Below are positions 35,288-45,677 of a DNA stretch of 64,000 nt, in pieces. Position 1 is the stretch's first letter. Every line of letters begins with the position of its first letter. The DNA lies in NCBI GenBank assembly GCA_027946555.1, contig JAPEVC010000140.1, positions 1-64,000 of the forward strand, in the 5' to 3' direction. Both the position numbers and the translations under genes were made by a program. This DNA comes from Gnomoniopsis sp. IMI 355080 (Eukaryota > Ascomycota > Sordariomycetes > Diaporthales > Gnomoniaceae). The notes below the pieces were generated by a model that had not been told where the DNA came from, searched no databases, and saw nothing but the letters and a program-made list of their open reading frames with translations.

Positions 35288-36952
35288 CTAATGCTGCAGT
35301 CTCCTCCTAATCCTGATTTTTGCCTCTGTCGGAGGCAGATGATTCGTCCCAAACCATGCATTGTCAGGCCGTTTGTCCTGGAACTCGAAATCGTACTTCA
35401 ACAGGATATTCGCCATCAAGACTTTCAGCAAGCCAGCAGCAAAGAACCGGCCTGGACAACTATTCTTGCCAGCGCCAAAGGACAGATACTCAGGGCTTGT
35501 GGTTGCCCATGCCTGCCTCGCTCCCTGCACATGATCGCCAGTCGCTTGTGCGTCCCTCCTTTTATTCGAGTGGCGAAACGGGTTGAATTGGGCGGCGTCA
35601 GTGCCCCATATGTCCTCATCATGGTGAATCGAGTACGCCGGGATGCCCACCTGGTACCCTTTTGGCACATGCACTCCAGACGGCGTCGTCACGCCGTCCT
35701 TGTGGCTGACAATACGCAATGGGCCCACAGTCAAGACCGTGTTGACGCGCTGGCTCTCTCGGAATGTGCTATCGAGCTTCTCCAACCGAGCGAGCGCTCG
35801 CTTGTTCCACTCGCCGTCATCGCTGTGGGCCTCGAGAACGTCGCTAATCTCTTGGCGAAGCTCGGCGATGTAGTGTGAGCCTTGCCGGTCCCCTGAGCCG
35901 ACGAGATCCAGGATCATGTGCGTGATGGCGAAGACCGTCGTGTGCAGTGCGAAGGCGTTGAGTAGCAAAATCCGCGCTGCCATAACCTCCGGGTTCAGGA
36001 AGTATGGGTCGTCTGAGGATTCGCCATAAGCAATGAGCCAGTCTAAGAAGTCGCTTTGTTTCGCGGCTCCTGGGTGAACCCTGGCATCTTCCTTCGAATT
36101 CTTGCTCTGTTGGCTTCTAGAGTCTAGTCGTCTGCGAACTTCCGTGAGAGTGATTTGAAACCACTTCCTCTCATGCCAGCGATTCGGCAGAGTAATCAGT
36201 GGCGCCACAAGACTGCGTAGTGGCTTTGGAAACAGTATCAGCAGTTGTGCCGATACTGGTACCGATTGAGCATACGCGACGGCCGTATCGAGCAGGTCGC
36301 GGTTCCGATACAATGACTCTCCGATGAAGATTCGATTGATTGTCTGCCCAATGATCAATCTCAGCGTCTCGTACACACACACTTCCTTCCACTCTCCCTG
36401 ACTTGCTGATCCTGTTCCTGGGCCCTCGTCACCCCAGTGCTCCGTTAGTGCAAGGTTCAGCTCTTCTGCGACGGTCGGTATCAAATTTCCAATCTGGCTC
36501 GTAAGCTTGGTTGTCACAAGGTGAATGTGCACTTGCTGGCGATCACGCGTGGGATAGATGGTGCCGTAGTCGAACTGAAAATGCTGGTCTGTCTGCTGGT
36601 GCATGCTCAGGATGGACTCGGGCTGGTCGATAAGCCATTTTCTCTGATCGCAGGGCAGCAGTATCAGCTTTTCTTGGTTTGGACCTAGAATGGGTGTGCG
36701 GACAGTTTCGTGCTTGTGATGGGCATGGTGCAGATGAAGTGTCTTTTTCAAATCCAACGTATTTCGGTATAGTGCGCGATAATAGGGAAACCACTCGTTT
36801 GGGAGGCTGTTGAGAATTCGTAATTTGGCCAAAGACGGAGGTACCGGAAAGAGAACGTATCTGTAAATTATATAGATAAATAGGACGCCGGTTGGTACAA
36901 GTACCTCTGGCGGTATGAGCAATTTCTCGTTTAGCATTGTTATAAGGAACAA
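35288..36952 (-). CDS. Cytochrome P450 monooxygenase, membrane anchored
   Basis: Heme-thiolate monooxygenase of the endoplasmic reticulum, likely a hydroxylase acting on the cluster product. A single exon encodes 554 aa. An N-terminal membrane helix (VLVPTGVLFIYIIYRYVLF) is followed by a PP hinge. The I-helix reads LNAFALHTTVFAITHMI, where HTT replaces the usual G-x-D/E-T-T. The K-helix ExxR is in TFRESQR, and the heme loop LSFGAGKNSCPGRFF carries the Cys ligand near residue 500. The overall look is that of fungal P450s related to ent-kaurene oxidase-type enzymes (CYP68/CYP503-like), an impression only. It converges on the glycosyltransferase and is the last recognisable gene on this side of the cluster. 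The start was taken at 36952; the ATG six codons inside is equally possible. Confidence 0.92.
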   Translation of the reverse strand: MFLITMLNEKLLIPPEVLVPTGVLFIYIIYRYVLFPVPPSLAKLRILNSLPNEWFPYYRALYRNTLDLKKTLHLHHAHHKHETVRTPILGPNQEKLILLPCDQRKWLIDQPESILSMHQQTDQHFQFDYGTIYPTRDRQQVHIHLVTTKLTSQIGNLIPTVAEELNLALTEHWGDEGPGTGSASQGEWKEVCVYETLRLIIGQTINRIFIGESLYRNRDLLDTAVAYAQSVPVSAQLLILFPKPLRSLVAPLITLPNRWHERKWFQITLTEVRRRLDSRSQQSKNSKEDARVHPGAAKQSDFLDWLIAYGESSDDPYFLNPEVMAARILLLNAFALHTTVFAITHMILDLVGSGDRQGSHYIAELRQEISDVLEAHSDDGEWNKRALARLEKLDSTFRESQRVNTVLTVGPLRIVSHKDGVTTPSGVHVPKGYQVGIPAYSIHHDEDIWGTDAAQFNPFRHSNKRRDAQATGDHVQGARQAWATTSPEYLSFGAGKNSCPGRFFAAGLLKVLMANILLKYDFEFQDKRPDNAWFGTNHLPPTEAKIRIRRRLQH

Positions 36953-38507
36953 AACTATTGCAGCTTTCGCTGGTATGTGTTGGAGACCTTATTTTCGGTG
37001 GTGTAATGCACAGTCAAATCTCCTGTATATCCATACAGCCTGCCTTTATATACCTGCTTCGATGGAATAGTGGGAAAATACGAGTCAGAGATAGTGCAAG
37101 GTTAGGTGCCTTGGTAATACAGTCAGACCACCTTGCACGCAAAGTGGTCTAAGCTACCTAAAGCACCGAGACTGCGTTATCGGGCGGGTCCATACATGAT
37201 ACCCCATGTCAAACTGCCTATTACGGTTGGAATTGGAGGAGGAGGTTGGCCATCTGCGCAGCCACGATGTTGTTTTCAATATGGCTCCTGTAGACTTTGC
37301 ACTTTGAATCTGATTTCGAAGTCAACACACACTGCCCCTTTTTCAAAGAATGGCACTTGGGCTACCAATATGTGACGACTTTAATCAGTTGTGGTGGATT
37401 CACTAAACAAGTATGTAAGTAGGTACCAGTGCAGCCATTGTTGGCCTGGCTACCTAGGTACCTGTTTCTATGCATAGCCTAGGATGATTGCCTGTTGAGA
37501 TCTGTCTCCGTATAGACGACGGCGCAGGGGCGGTCGTTGACTTGGAAGGTCTTCCAGTATGCCACACACTACGAGGCAGCTGCATAGATGTCTGACAGAG
37601 GATGTCGAATATCAAAACCCAATATACCAATGGATTGCGGATACATCGTGGTTGGTATGCTTGTCCGCGATGTGACAGATTCCATCGTAATAAAGTAATC
37701 GCCGCGAGGATTCCACAAAGCTTCGGGATGTCGCCATATCGCGAGTAAGGTAGTCGCTAGTCTTGTGACGTGACAATCGAATTACAATGCGACTTGCCAG
37801 TTCTAAACTATTATTTTGCTTCTCCTCAAAACTCAGGCGCTTCTGTATGTAGATTGTGGATTCTCTCACAATCTGTAGGCGAGGGTTTTGTGGGTAGTAG
37901 AGGTCACTTGGACGCTGACGAACAAATTAGAACCCGTCCGGTGCAGGTAGATGATGTATTATTTATATTGGAAGGAACTGGTGCAACTGGTTGGAGCCTC
38001 TGTGATACGGAAATCTGTAATAACAAGGACTGGATTCTCTAGCTAAAACATATTGTACGGACCTGCATATGGGTTTAAATCCCCCCGGGGGGGGGTGCAC
38101 AGGCTGATCTGGCGGCCTGCTCTGCCTGCCTCCAATTCGTACGAATCTGCGAGTTACTATTCGAACAATCTAAGACACGTCTTAAGGATTGGTAAGTTTA
38201 GGCGCTCGTGGGCGCTCTAGCGCTTAGGTTGATCTCTGGCACTTGCCTAAAAACACCCCCCGGTGTGGGGCTTATATTTCCAAGGGGTGGCATCGAAGAC
38301 CAGGTATAAGAACAGCAGTCCAACCCGCCGCTTTATCTGCATCATTAAATAAACCCGGATTACCTGCTCCTTTAGAATCAGTTAGGTTTGACACAGTTGT
38401 ACCCGTGTATCTGGAATACAAAGTGCCTGTCCGCACCTTAAACACACGAAAAGACGTGCTCATCCAAACCAACCTCATAAGTAACCCTAAACATCAACAT
38501 AATCGGA
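36953..38507. other. Intergenic region, right edge of the cluster
   Basis: About 1.55 kb. It contains a TACCTAGGTA palindrome with flanking TACC (37451-37464), and a C6G9 homopolymer border near 38082-38096. The segment 38170-38480 has small imperfect inverted repeats and reading frames on both strands that recall decayed transposon sequence, but no family could be named. Confidence 0.35.
37451..37460. repeat. TACCTAGGTA palindrome
   Basis: Perfect 10-bp palindrome, extended to TACCTAGGTACC, about 500 bp upstream of the P450 start. Confidence 0.6.
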
Positions 38508-39380
38508 ATGGCAACGTCTTCCCGACCAGCAGGTCCATCTGACGAGGGCCCTCCGTACCGCTCTTTTAAGGAGCTCCGTGGCGATCCAAGTGCCGCCGTC
38601 ATCTTCTCCACCGCCGCCAAGCGTCTCTTCTGGCCCCTCGACGGCGTCTTCCCCACCGCTCTCTCCGTCATGAAGGCGCCCTCCAGCGCGGACGATCTCG
38701 AGCCGTACTTCCAGCAGACCCTCGGCGGCGGCATCTGGCATGAGATCGCGCAGCTGCCCCTGACCGAGCCCAAGGTATCGTCGATCGAGGCGTCCGTCCA
38801 CGACCTGGAGCAGTGGGAGTTCAACTGGGTGGCATGGCACGGGCACCACGAGGGGGCGCCGGCCGACCCGGATTATGTCACGTATGGTGATCTGAGCGAT
38901 GAGCATAGGCCGTACGCGACGGAGCCCAAGGAGGACGGCAGTTGGGAGGAGGATTCGGACACGGAGTTCCTTGTCCGATGCTGCGGGCAGGATCGACCGC
39001 TCGGGAAGAGGGGCCAGAAGCTTGAGGTCACACCGGCTGCGGGCGCTCACTTCGTCACGGTACACGACTATGTCAGCGGTGAGTCGAGCTTTGGCAAGAG
39101 ATCAAAAATCGAAGCGCACTTTGGCTAATGATGGAGAACGACAGCTGTACATCCCTGGCTCATGGGCTTGCGTCCTGAGATCTTGCTTGCCAAGACGGTT
39201 GCACAGCCTCAGCCGTATCCTGGGTCGGCGGGAATGGCGTGGATGGTGGACAAGGGGCCGGAGCACAAGGTGGAGGAGAAACAGAACTGGATTCAAGCAC
39301 ACGGGGTTGGCCCGCCGCGTCCTGTCCCAGCCTCGACCGCTGCGATTCTCGCCAGGATACGTGCGAGTCGAAACAGATGA
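38508..39380 (+). CDS. Conserved fungal protein of unknown function
   Basis: Two exons, 38508-39078 and 39145-39380, join in frame (GTGAGT donor, ACAG acceptor) to give 268 aa. There is no signal peptide or membrane helix. The protein is acidic in its middle third, with Trp-rich phrases LEQWEFNWVAWHGHHEG and, in exon 2, HPWLMGLRPEILLAKTVAQP. Codon use is strongly GC-ended with a compact structure, which supports a real gene rather than a chance frame. No family was recognised. The stop overlaps the region where a second possible splice (GTAATC donor at about 39400) would change the C terminus. Confidence 0.6.
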
Positions 39381-39472
39381 ATTTTCACGTCTTTTCTGTT
39401 GGTAATCTACTAGTAGTTCGTCCGTTACTGAGCCCGACGCAAAGCATACATTCACTGACTAGTCCTCTACAG

Positions 39473-40117
39473 ATGACGAATACATATGCATTTGACTATC
39501 ATACACCACTTGCAATGCACCAACGAATTACCTGCGAAGCCGCCGTGGCAGACGCGCAGTACGAGCTCCCACACGCAATGACCGTCGATGCCACCGCCGT
39601 ACCGCACGCCCCCGACGGCGGAGGCATCGAGAACCTGTGGGACCTGCGGACAAAATGTCCCGCCGTGACCAAGTCCTCCTCCTCGTCATCGTCCTCCTCT
39701 TCCACCAAAACATCTACTACCTCCGTAAGTAAGCCCTCGCCCTCGCCCTACGAGCAAGGCGACCCGCGGACCAACACAGTCAAGTGCTACAACAGTGGCG
39801 AGACGACCGAGGACGTGCGGATGCAGAACGAGGCGTCCAGCTTCTGCGGCGACATCGAGAACAACAAGCTGGTCCCCGGGTACTTCCGGTCTGTGGATTT
39901 GCCGTTTCCCTGCAACGGCGGGGCCGGCACGGTGACAATCACCATCTCGATGCAGCTCAAGAGCGGCTGCGGCCTCGACTGGAACCACACGCTGTGCGAG
40001 AAGTACCTGTCGGTGCTGGCGGACAGCTGCAACTGCGCGGGGGTGAACGGGAAGCAGGGGGGCATTCTAGAGAATAACTGCTACAAGATGCGGGTTGACC
40101 CGAATCGCAGTCTGTAG
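39473..40117 (+). CDS. Cys-rich protein with poly-Ser linker, function unknown
   Basis: One exon from ATG 39473 gives about 214 aa. A Tyr/His-rich N-terminal part (DYHTPLAMHQRITCEAAVAD) is followed by a run of ten Ser and a Thr/Ser/Pro linker. The C-terminal domain holds eight Cys, in phrases such as VKCYNSG, SSFCGD, FPCNGG, SGCGLDW, LCEKY and SCNCAG, and resembles the Cys-rich terminal domains of fungal secreted proteins. No signal peptide is seen at this start, so an upstream exon may be missing: the sequence just before the ATG (ctgactag...ctctacag) looks like a branch point and acceptor. It could therefore be the 3' exon of a larger secreted protein. The reading frame is clearly coding by its codon use. 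Confidence 0.5.
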   Translation: MTNTYAFDYHTPLAMHQRITCEAAVADAQYELPHAMTVDATAVPHAPDGGGIENLWDLRTKCPAVTKSSSSSSSSSSTKTSTTSVSKPSPSPYEQGDPRTNTVKCYNSGETTEDVRMQNEASSFCGDIENNKLVPGYFRSVDLPFPCNGGAGTVTITISMQLKSGCGLDWNHTLCEKYLSVLADSCNCAGVNGKQGGILENNCYKMRVDPNRSL

Positions 40118-41245
40118 TGAGAGAGACATGTGGAACCTGGCCACGAATATCTAGTATATAGTATGATATTGCATTGGTTTGGATCGACATTGCTTCCGTG
40201 TCTCGAGATCTGTAAACGTTTGTAATATTGTGCTACCGGTGATTACCTAGCTTTTGGCTTCGACTTCTCGACTGCCGTCTAAACCAACGTGCCAGGGCCG
40301 GAAGACCCCCTTCCACGGCCCGACTTCAGTCCGTAGACCTGGGATCTTCTCCGAGTTCTTGGATCCCCTTTGGTCTCTCGCCTTACGCACGCAATTGCCA
40401 TCTTAGGCATGCGTGGAAAGGGAATCGGTGAGAATTTACTTCAATGTTTTGTGGAAGACTTCCGAAACGGGGCGATAATGTGATCCCGTCACCACAGTAT
40501 CGACTGAGGACCCAGCAACGCGAGCCGCTTACAAGGAACACCGTGTGTTCAAGACTAGATGCTGGACCAGGGCTGACGACTCCTAGTGGTACTTGTTGAC
40601 AACTTGGGCCTCGCTGAAAGCACTGAGATGCTGAGACCCTGGCGACGACAGCCCTCCTGCCCAATTCTTTCCGTACATACTACTTGTACACCCGAGCCAC
40701 ACGGATGCCAACCTCGAGCTGTGGCGGCGTCTTGCCGAGCTAGACACTACCTCGGCTCCCTTTCATCTATTTCGTGCCTCATCTTCCTCCAACCTGCGCT
40801 ACCAGCACTGAAATGAAGGCATGCATGGTATGTGAGCCGCCTCAAACGGCTTAAAACTTACACACCTATTGATACAACCAGGGTACATCGGATGCCTAGG
40901 CCTCAACTGGGTTGTCTGCTCAGACTGTCATATTCTTATTATGAGGTTAGATTACGGAAGGATACGGTGCAACGCATGAGAGCACGGAATATATTATCAT
41001 ATCTGGCGTGATAGCGTAGTCTAACAAGCCCTGCAACATAAGCTCGTCGGAGCCTCGCTCATCTCTCAATTTATGATGGTGACATGAAGAGATCTATCAA
41101 TTCTCATTACCTGCAAGGTTTTGACAAAATCGAACGATTAGTATCAAGTATTGGAACTTTCCTTGTGATACATCGAGAAATAACAACCCCCATGAGAGAA
41201 TTGCTTTCCGCATGTATCCCTTATAATATATAACCTTCTCCATGA
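40118..41245. other. Convergent intergenic region
   Basis: About 1.1 kb between the Cys-rich gene and the end of the S53 peptidase gene. Only short frames without recognisable content were seen. Confidence 0.45.
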
Positions 41246-43585
41246 TCATGGCAACGCGAGGAAAAATTCCAACATCTTCGGATAGTCCGGTGTACCAAGG
41301 CCTGTTACCGGATCCCAACCCGGTGCTGTCAGAAAGCCATCTGTGCCGCAGCCGAGATTATTGCCTTTGACGACGTCGTGCAAAAGGCCCGGGTTGGCGT
41401 ATAGGGTGGGATTGAGAAAGCCTATGGGACCTTTGCCCACAGCAAGACGCTCTTCAACGATCTGGGGAAATTAGATTTTGATTAGCGACAAATTTCTCAA
41501 CGAGCAACATGTTCATCGATGAATTAGAAGGGGGAGGAAGGGCGATGTGACACACTCTGTTAATAATCGAGGCGAAAATCGGGGTAGACATCGATGTTCC
41601 GCCCCATCCACCTTCTTCTCCCTCATTGAAGTCAAGCCACCAATGACCAACAGCGCTGATATCGGGAAATCCACGGCCGATTCGATTGTATATTCCTAGA
41701 AAACGAGTCTCAGCGTTCAGAGTCTAATTCGCTCGTCACTTGGCAGTTCGGTTCAAGAAGCATACGTACCTCCGTTCGCGCCAACATTTTCACCGTACAA
41801 CGTCTCGTAGTATGGGTAGGGTGGGTTCTGAACTTCGTAATACTTCGCAACCGCTGACTGTTGATATGATGGTATGGGGAAGACATTCGAAAATCCTCCC
41901 CCGCTTGTAAATGGAGACCCATCACCGAAAACGGTATTTGCGGCCTCTTCTGGGGTGTATACGGAGCCGTTGGTTGGAATTTGAGTAGCGCCAACAGATG
42001 TAATGTAAGGGCAAGTACTTGGTCCAGCGGGACTGAAAATGTTGTTCGCATCTCCCACACACAGGCCATCTGAGAAATTACCACTTGGAAATCCAGCGAC
42101 GCCGTAGTCTCCAGACGCAAACAATATAGTATGCCCTTGAAGGGCAAGCTTCATCCACTCATCACATTGGCGGCGTTGATAATTGACTGGCTCGTAATAT
42201 TCTTCGAAAAGGTATGATACCGAGATCACATTCGCTGGTTTATAGACCCCACATTGAAGAGGCTTGTTGTAGCCTCCCGGGTTTGGATCTGGGTAAATCG
42301 GGTCAAGAGTGTTGTTATCACCGGTCTGCCCATACGCACTGTAGGTACAGAAACTGCCATCCAAAGCGTCGAGAAAAGTATCAAGAAATCCGTTAAGAGT
42401 GCCATTTAAGGCTTCCTCGGCATAGATGGGGTCATCGGTCTGATAGAGAGTAATCGTCTGGGGGTAGATGAGTGGATATATGAGGGTGAGATCGAGATCC
42501 GATTCTCCACCCGCGTCCTCCACGGGGACAGGTGCCACGGCACCATCGATATAGGCAGGGGTTGGATGAGTTCCTTGAGGGATTGAGGGGAAGAAGGTGC
42601 TGAAGAATAGATCCAGATCCTCCTGCGAGTACGTGTCGTATTCCTCAAATACTCCCAATGAGTTGTTCGGGTTCACCGCTCCAGATGGCAGAGGTATGTC
42701 GTAGAGTGCGCGCACGCATGGCGGAGTAATCCAGACGGAACAATTGACCAAGTCGACGGGGAGGCCGTTAACTGTACCTTCAACAGTCCCATTGCTGATG
42801 CTCTGCCACTCAGATGCAGCAGGAGGCCTTGGATAAGTCTGGGGCATTGGAACGAGACCTTTCCCGTGGGTTACGGTTCTCTTCAGCTTCTTCTTCGACA
42901 CGCTCTTTTTTTGCAGCCTCGAAGGAACAACTCCCGGTTTGATATAATCCACCAATGGGACAATATGGTGAGGGAGGTAGTACCTGGTCAGTTCATCAGT
43001 CTTGACATCCATCTGGAAGAAGTCCACAATGACACTCACTCGTCACAGGCAACAGAAATCTTGCCCGTCTGAGTATGCTCTTGCTCGTAGAACTCGGTGA
43101 GGAAAAGCCTCTCAGCTTCCACAACAGTTATGTCAAACCCGATCCAACCCCTGTTATCGGAGAGAGAAATGCGTTCTGCAGAAATTTCCGACGAGACGAG
43201 CCAGGCCACCACAGCCTCAATAGTTTCATCGGTTGGCGCGAAAGCCCTGTTCACATCTTCTTCGGACCAATGCTTTCCAAAGTTCTGGGAGTCAGGGTGA
43301 GATCTAGTAAATTATAAGCCTATCATGTAACTGTCCGGCATCGAATACATTCGACTTTTAGGACGAGATCCCTTACACGTCCATCAACCAGTCGTGGCCC
43401 ATGTGCAAATCGCTCTGCGTCAAGGCGATACGCATCGGTAAAATTGCCGACGCTGCGACAGGCGAGCGACGAGCCCATCGTGAGGTACTGAGATCACGCT
43501 TCTGGTGAAGAGTGTGAGTAGACGGAGCAGCAGGTCTGGCTTGGGCAAGAGCCCAAGCACTGACCAGAAGGCATAGGAGAAGCAT
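41246..43585 (-). CDS. Secreted sedolisin (S53) tripeptidyl-peptidase
   Basis: Acid serine-carboxyl peptidase secreted to remove tripeptides from proteins. Five exons, 43585-43377, 43303-43040, 42983-41770, 41695-41556 and 41461-41246, give 680 aa in frame. A signal peptide (LLLCLLVSAWALAQA) leads into a propeptide with SHPDSQNFGKHWS, the S53 pro-domain phrase. A basic stretch (SRLQKKSVSKKKLKR) marks the likely activation region. The catalytic Glu and Asp are in GGESDLDLT, the oxyanion Asp in FASGDYGV and the Ser in GGTSMSTP. The C-terminal calcium site is DPVTGLGTPDYPKM. Several N-glycosylation sites are present. Length and order of motifs match fungal tripeptidyl-peptidases of the SED type. 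Confidence 0.93.
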
Positions 43586-44093
43586 GATATACTTGCAATA
43601 CTGTGCGTAGCAACCTATGTAACTCTTGCAGCCACCTACCTGCCTTGGCGCAGCTTTCTGGCTTTATACACCTCCATTCCCAACCTGTCCAGGATTGCCC
43701 GGATCTTACAATGGTGAGCAATGGACTCATCGATGATAATCTCACAGGTACGCTTTCTATGCCATGTGCGTAGCTGGCGGATGAGTTATGCCAAGAATGG
43801 AAGGTGATGGGAGGTTATAATCAGTGCGCCAACAGGATCGTGGAGGCCTAAACACCCTGCTCTGCCGCGGAAAGGTAGCATTCTAGATAAGAGGAACATA
43901 AGATGAACATCCCAGAAGACTAGTGTCGGCCCACATTACGAGTCCATGCATAGCCGGTGCCGTTTACCGGAATCTCGGGAGATGAGCTAACGTTCGTGTT
44001 CTGTTCTATGAATCCTTCAGTACGCTATCAAGTACAAGAGGTTGACCACTAATGGGCACCGATGTGCTACCGATGGGTGACTGTGTTCAACTG
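43586..44093. other. Promoter of the S53 peptidase gene
   Basis: About 500 bp upstream of the peptidase start, reaching the 3' end of the Ada-like gene. No gene or clear motif seen. Confidence 0.5.
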
Positions 44094-44903
44094 TTATATT
44101 GAGATTTGCTCGTCAGGTCTATCGAGTTCAAACACCTTTTCAAGCTGGGCGATATCGAGAAATTCGAATGAAGGGGAATGTATTGAGTAATGTTCACCAA
44201 AGTCGTCGAGTGAAAATGACTTTGACATCACCTGTCCATCCTCAAGCTCTGCCCAACAACGTTCTGGCTTGTCGTCAACGGAACTCAATCCTAGCAAAGG
44301 CCCCAGATGCGTTTCAGCTGACTGAATCATCACAACCGGTGTTTCCTTAGGCATTCCTTGATTCCTGTCACTACTGCGTCTTGAGGGGTTTGAGTTCGAA
44401 GGTCGACTGCGACTCAAGGAAGCCCCAAAGGACTTTGGCGTAAGATGATAGTGCGCTTTGAATTGTCGATGCAGATGCGCTCCGCTGATGCCCAATTCTC
44501 TGGCAAATGCTTCAACCGTCCATGACGTTCCCGCAGTTTGCGCTGCGACGATCCGATCGCGCAAGCACTGCGCGAGCAGTCGACCCTCATTGCCTCGGCT
44601 CCATTCGTCATTACAAGGCTGACACCTCTTACAAGGTCGATAGCCAGTATGAATGGCTTGGTTCTGGTTATCGAAGAACACGACGTTCGATCTGCGTGCA
44701 AGACGCCCTGGGCAAGTCGGACGACAGAAGATACGTGTGGAAATAGCGCCGTAGAAGAACAATGAGTTGGCGGCGCCGTCGCGACGAGACACCGCAAGCC
44801 AGCGCGACGAATCCAAGGCGTTCGTGGAATGAGCCATGTTGTGAACCGATGCTTTACCGATTCTTTCCCATCTCAGTGTTCGATGAGCACGCAACGAGGC
44901 CAA
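44094..44903 (-). CDS. Ada-like protein: methylphosphotriester Zn domain plus AraC HTH
   Basis: Related to the N-terminal half of bacterial Ada. In Ada a zinc-bound Cys takes the methyl group from DNA methylphosphotriesters, which turns the protein into an activator of the methylation response. One exon, 269 aa. The Zn domain at about residues 49-96 has all four Cys: C60 and C64 in IFCRPTCP, C91 and C94 in GYRPCKRCQP. An AraC-type helix-turn-helix follows (WTVEAFARELGISGAHLHRQF, about 128-148). The methyltransferase (OGT) domain of bacterial Ada is absent; the C-terminal 100 residues are acidic and Ser rich and could be an activation region. A shorter start at the internal ATG for MAHSTNALDSSRW is possible. 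The nuclear role is an inference. Confidence 0.85.
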   Translation of the reverse strand: MASLRAHRTLRWERIGKASVHNMAHSTNALDSSRWLAVSRRDGAANSLFFYGAISTRIFCRPTCPGRLARRSNVVFFDNQNQAIHTGYRPCKRCQPCNDEWSRGNEGRLLAQCLRDRIVAAQTAGTSWTVEAFARELGISGAHLHRQFKAHYHLTPKSFGASLSRSRPSNSNPSRRSSDRNQGMPKETPVVMIQSAETHLGPLLGLSSVDDKPERCWAELEDGQVMSKSFSLDDFGEHYSIHSPSFEFLDIAQLEKVFELDRPDEQISI

Positions 44904-45677
44904 TGTTAGATCAAAATAACATAGCCGACGACGACCTTGCTTGGCTTCCGGGCAGCTTTAATTTAACTCCATACATAATGCAGCTTACGTAACTATCTGA
45001 TGGTAATGGGCCAAACAATTAGGCCCGGAAAAGGCCGAACATTAACCACTTGTGCCAGAACTTCCGCTCCCGTAACAAGGCTACCACTAGGCCCCTTGGT
45101 ATATATAGTACAGTGCATATGCTTCCAGAAGGATGGATGATCTAGGCGGGTTTTGTTCTGTAACAATATGTGACAGAAATTTTGAGCCCACTGTTCACAG
45201 AACTGAGAAGTCTGGAAAGATAGAGGACGAGTTGATAGACCAATTTGCTCCATTCCCTACGTACAATATACCTTCGATAGTACTTTGGTACCCACGGACT
45301 GTCTGGGAAAGCAGATCTCGACACCTAGCGACACCTAGCGTTGTGTCATAGTTCTTGTAAACTCCGGTCCAAAGATCCGAGTAGGATCAATTAAAAGGCC
45401 ACCTTGGCGTCCTTGACCAAATTACGCAGGACAGTACCTAGGCAGATGTATTCAGCATGTGTGCCCTGGTTTGAACTGGCAAGCTGCGTGTTCATTGGCT
45501 GATTGGCTAGTTCAACATCAGTACTCGCCCGAACGCATCTGATTGGCCAGTTTAACATCAGACTCGCAAATATCTACAGATCAGGTATTTCAAAGGACCC
45601 CCAAGATCTTCGTAGGCCGGTGCGAGGGAAATTCTTTTTTGTTTTCTTTCTTGAACCACTCTCAAACGTACTTGAAA
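44904..45677. other. Divergent promoter, Ada-like and PQ-loop genes
   Basis: About 770 bp. It contains a partial TACCTAGG motif (45435-45442) and an 11-bp direct repeat (cgacacctagc, twice near 45319-45340). Frames on both strands at 44993-45351 are short and unsupported. Confidence 0.45.

Noticed and set aside
38240..38500. Possible decayed transposon next to the P450
   Set aside because: Frames on both strands and small inverted repeats suggest it, but no transposase motif or terminal repeats could be identified.
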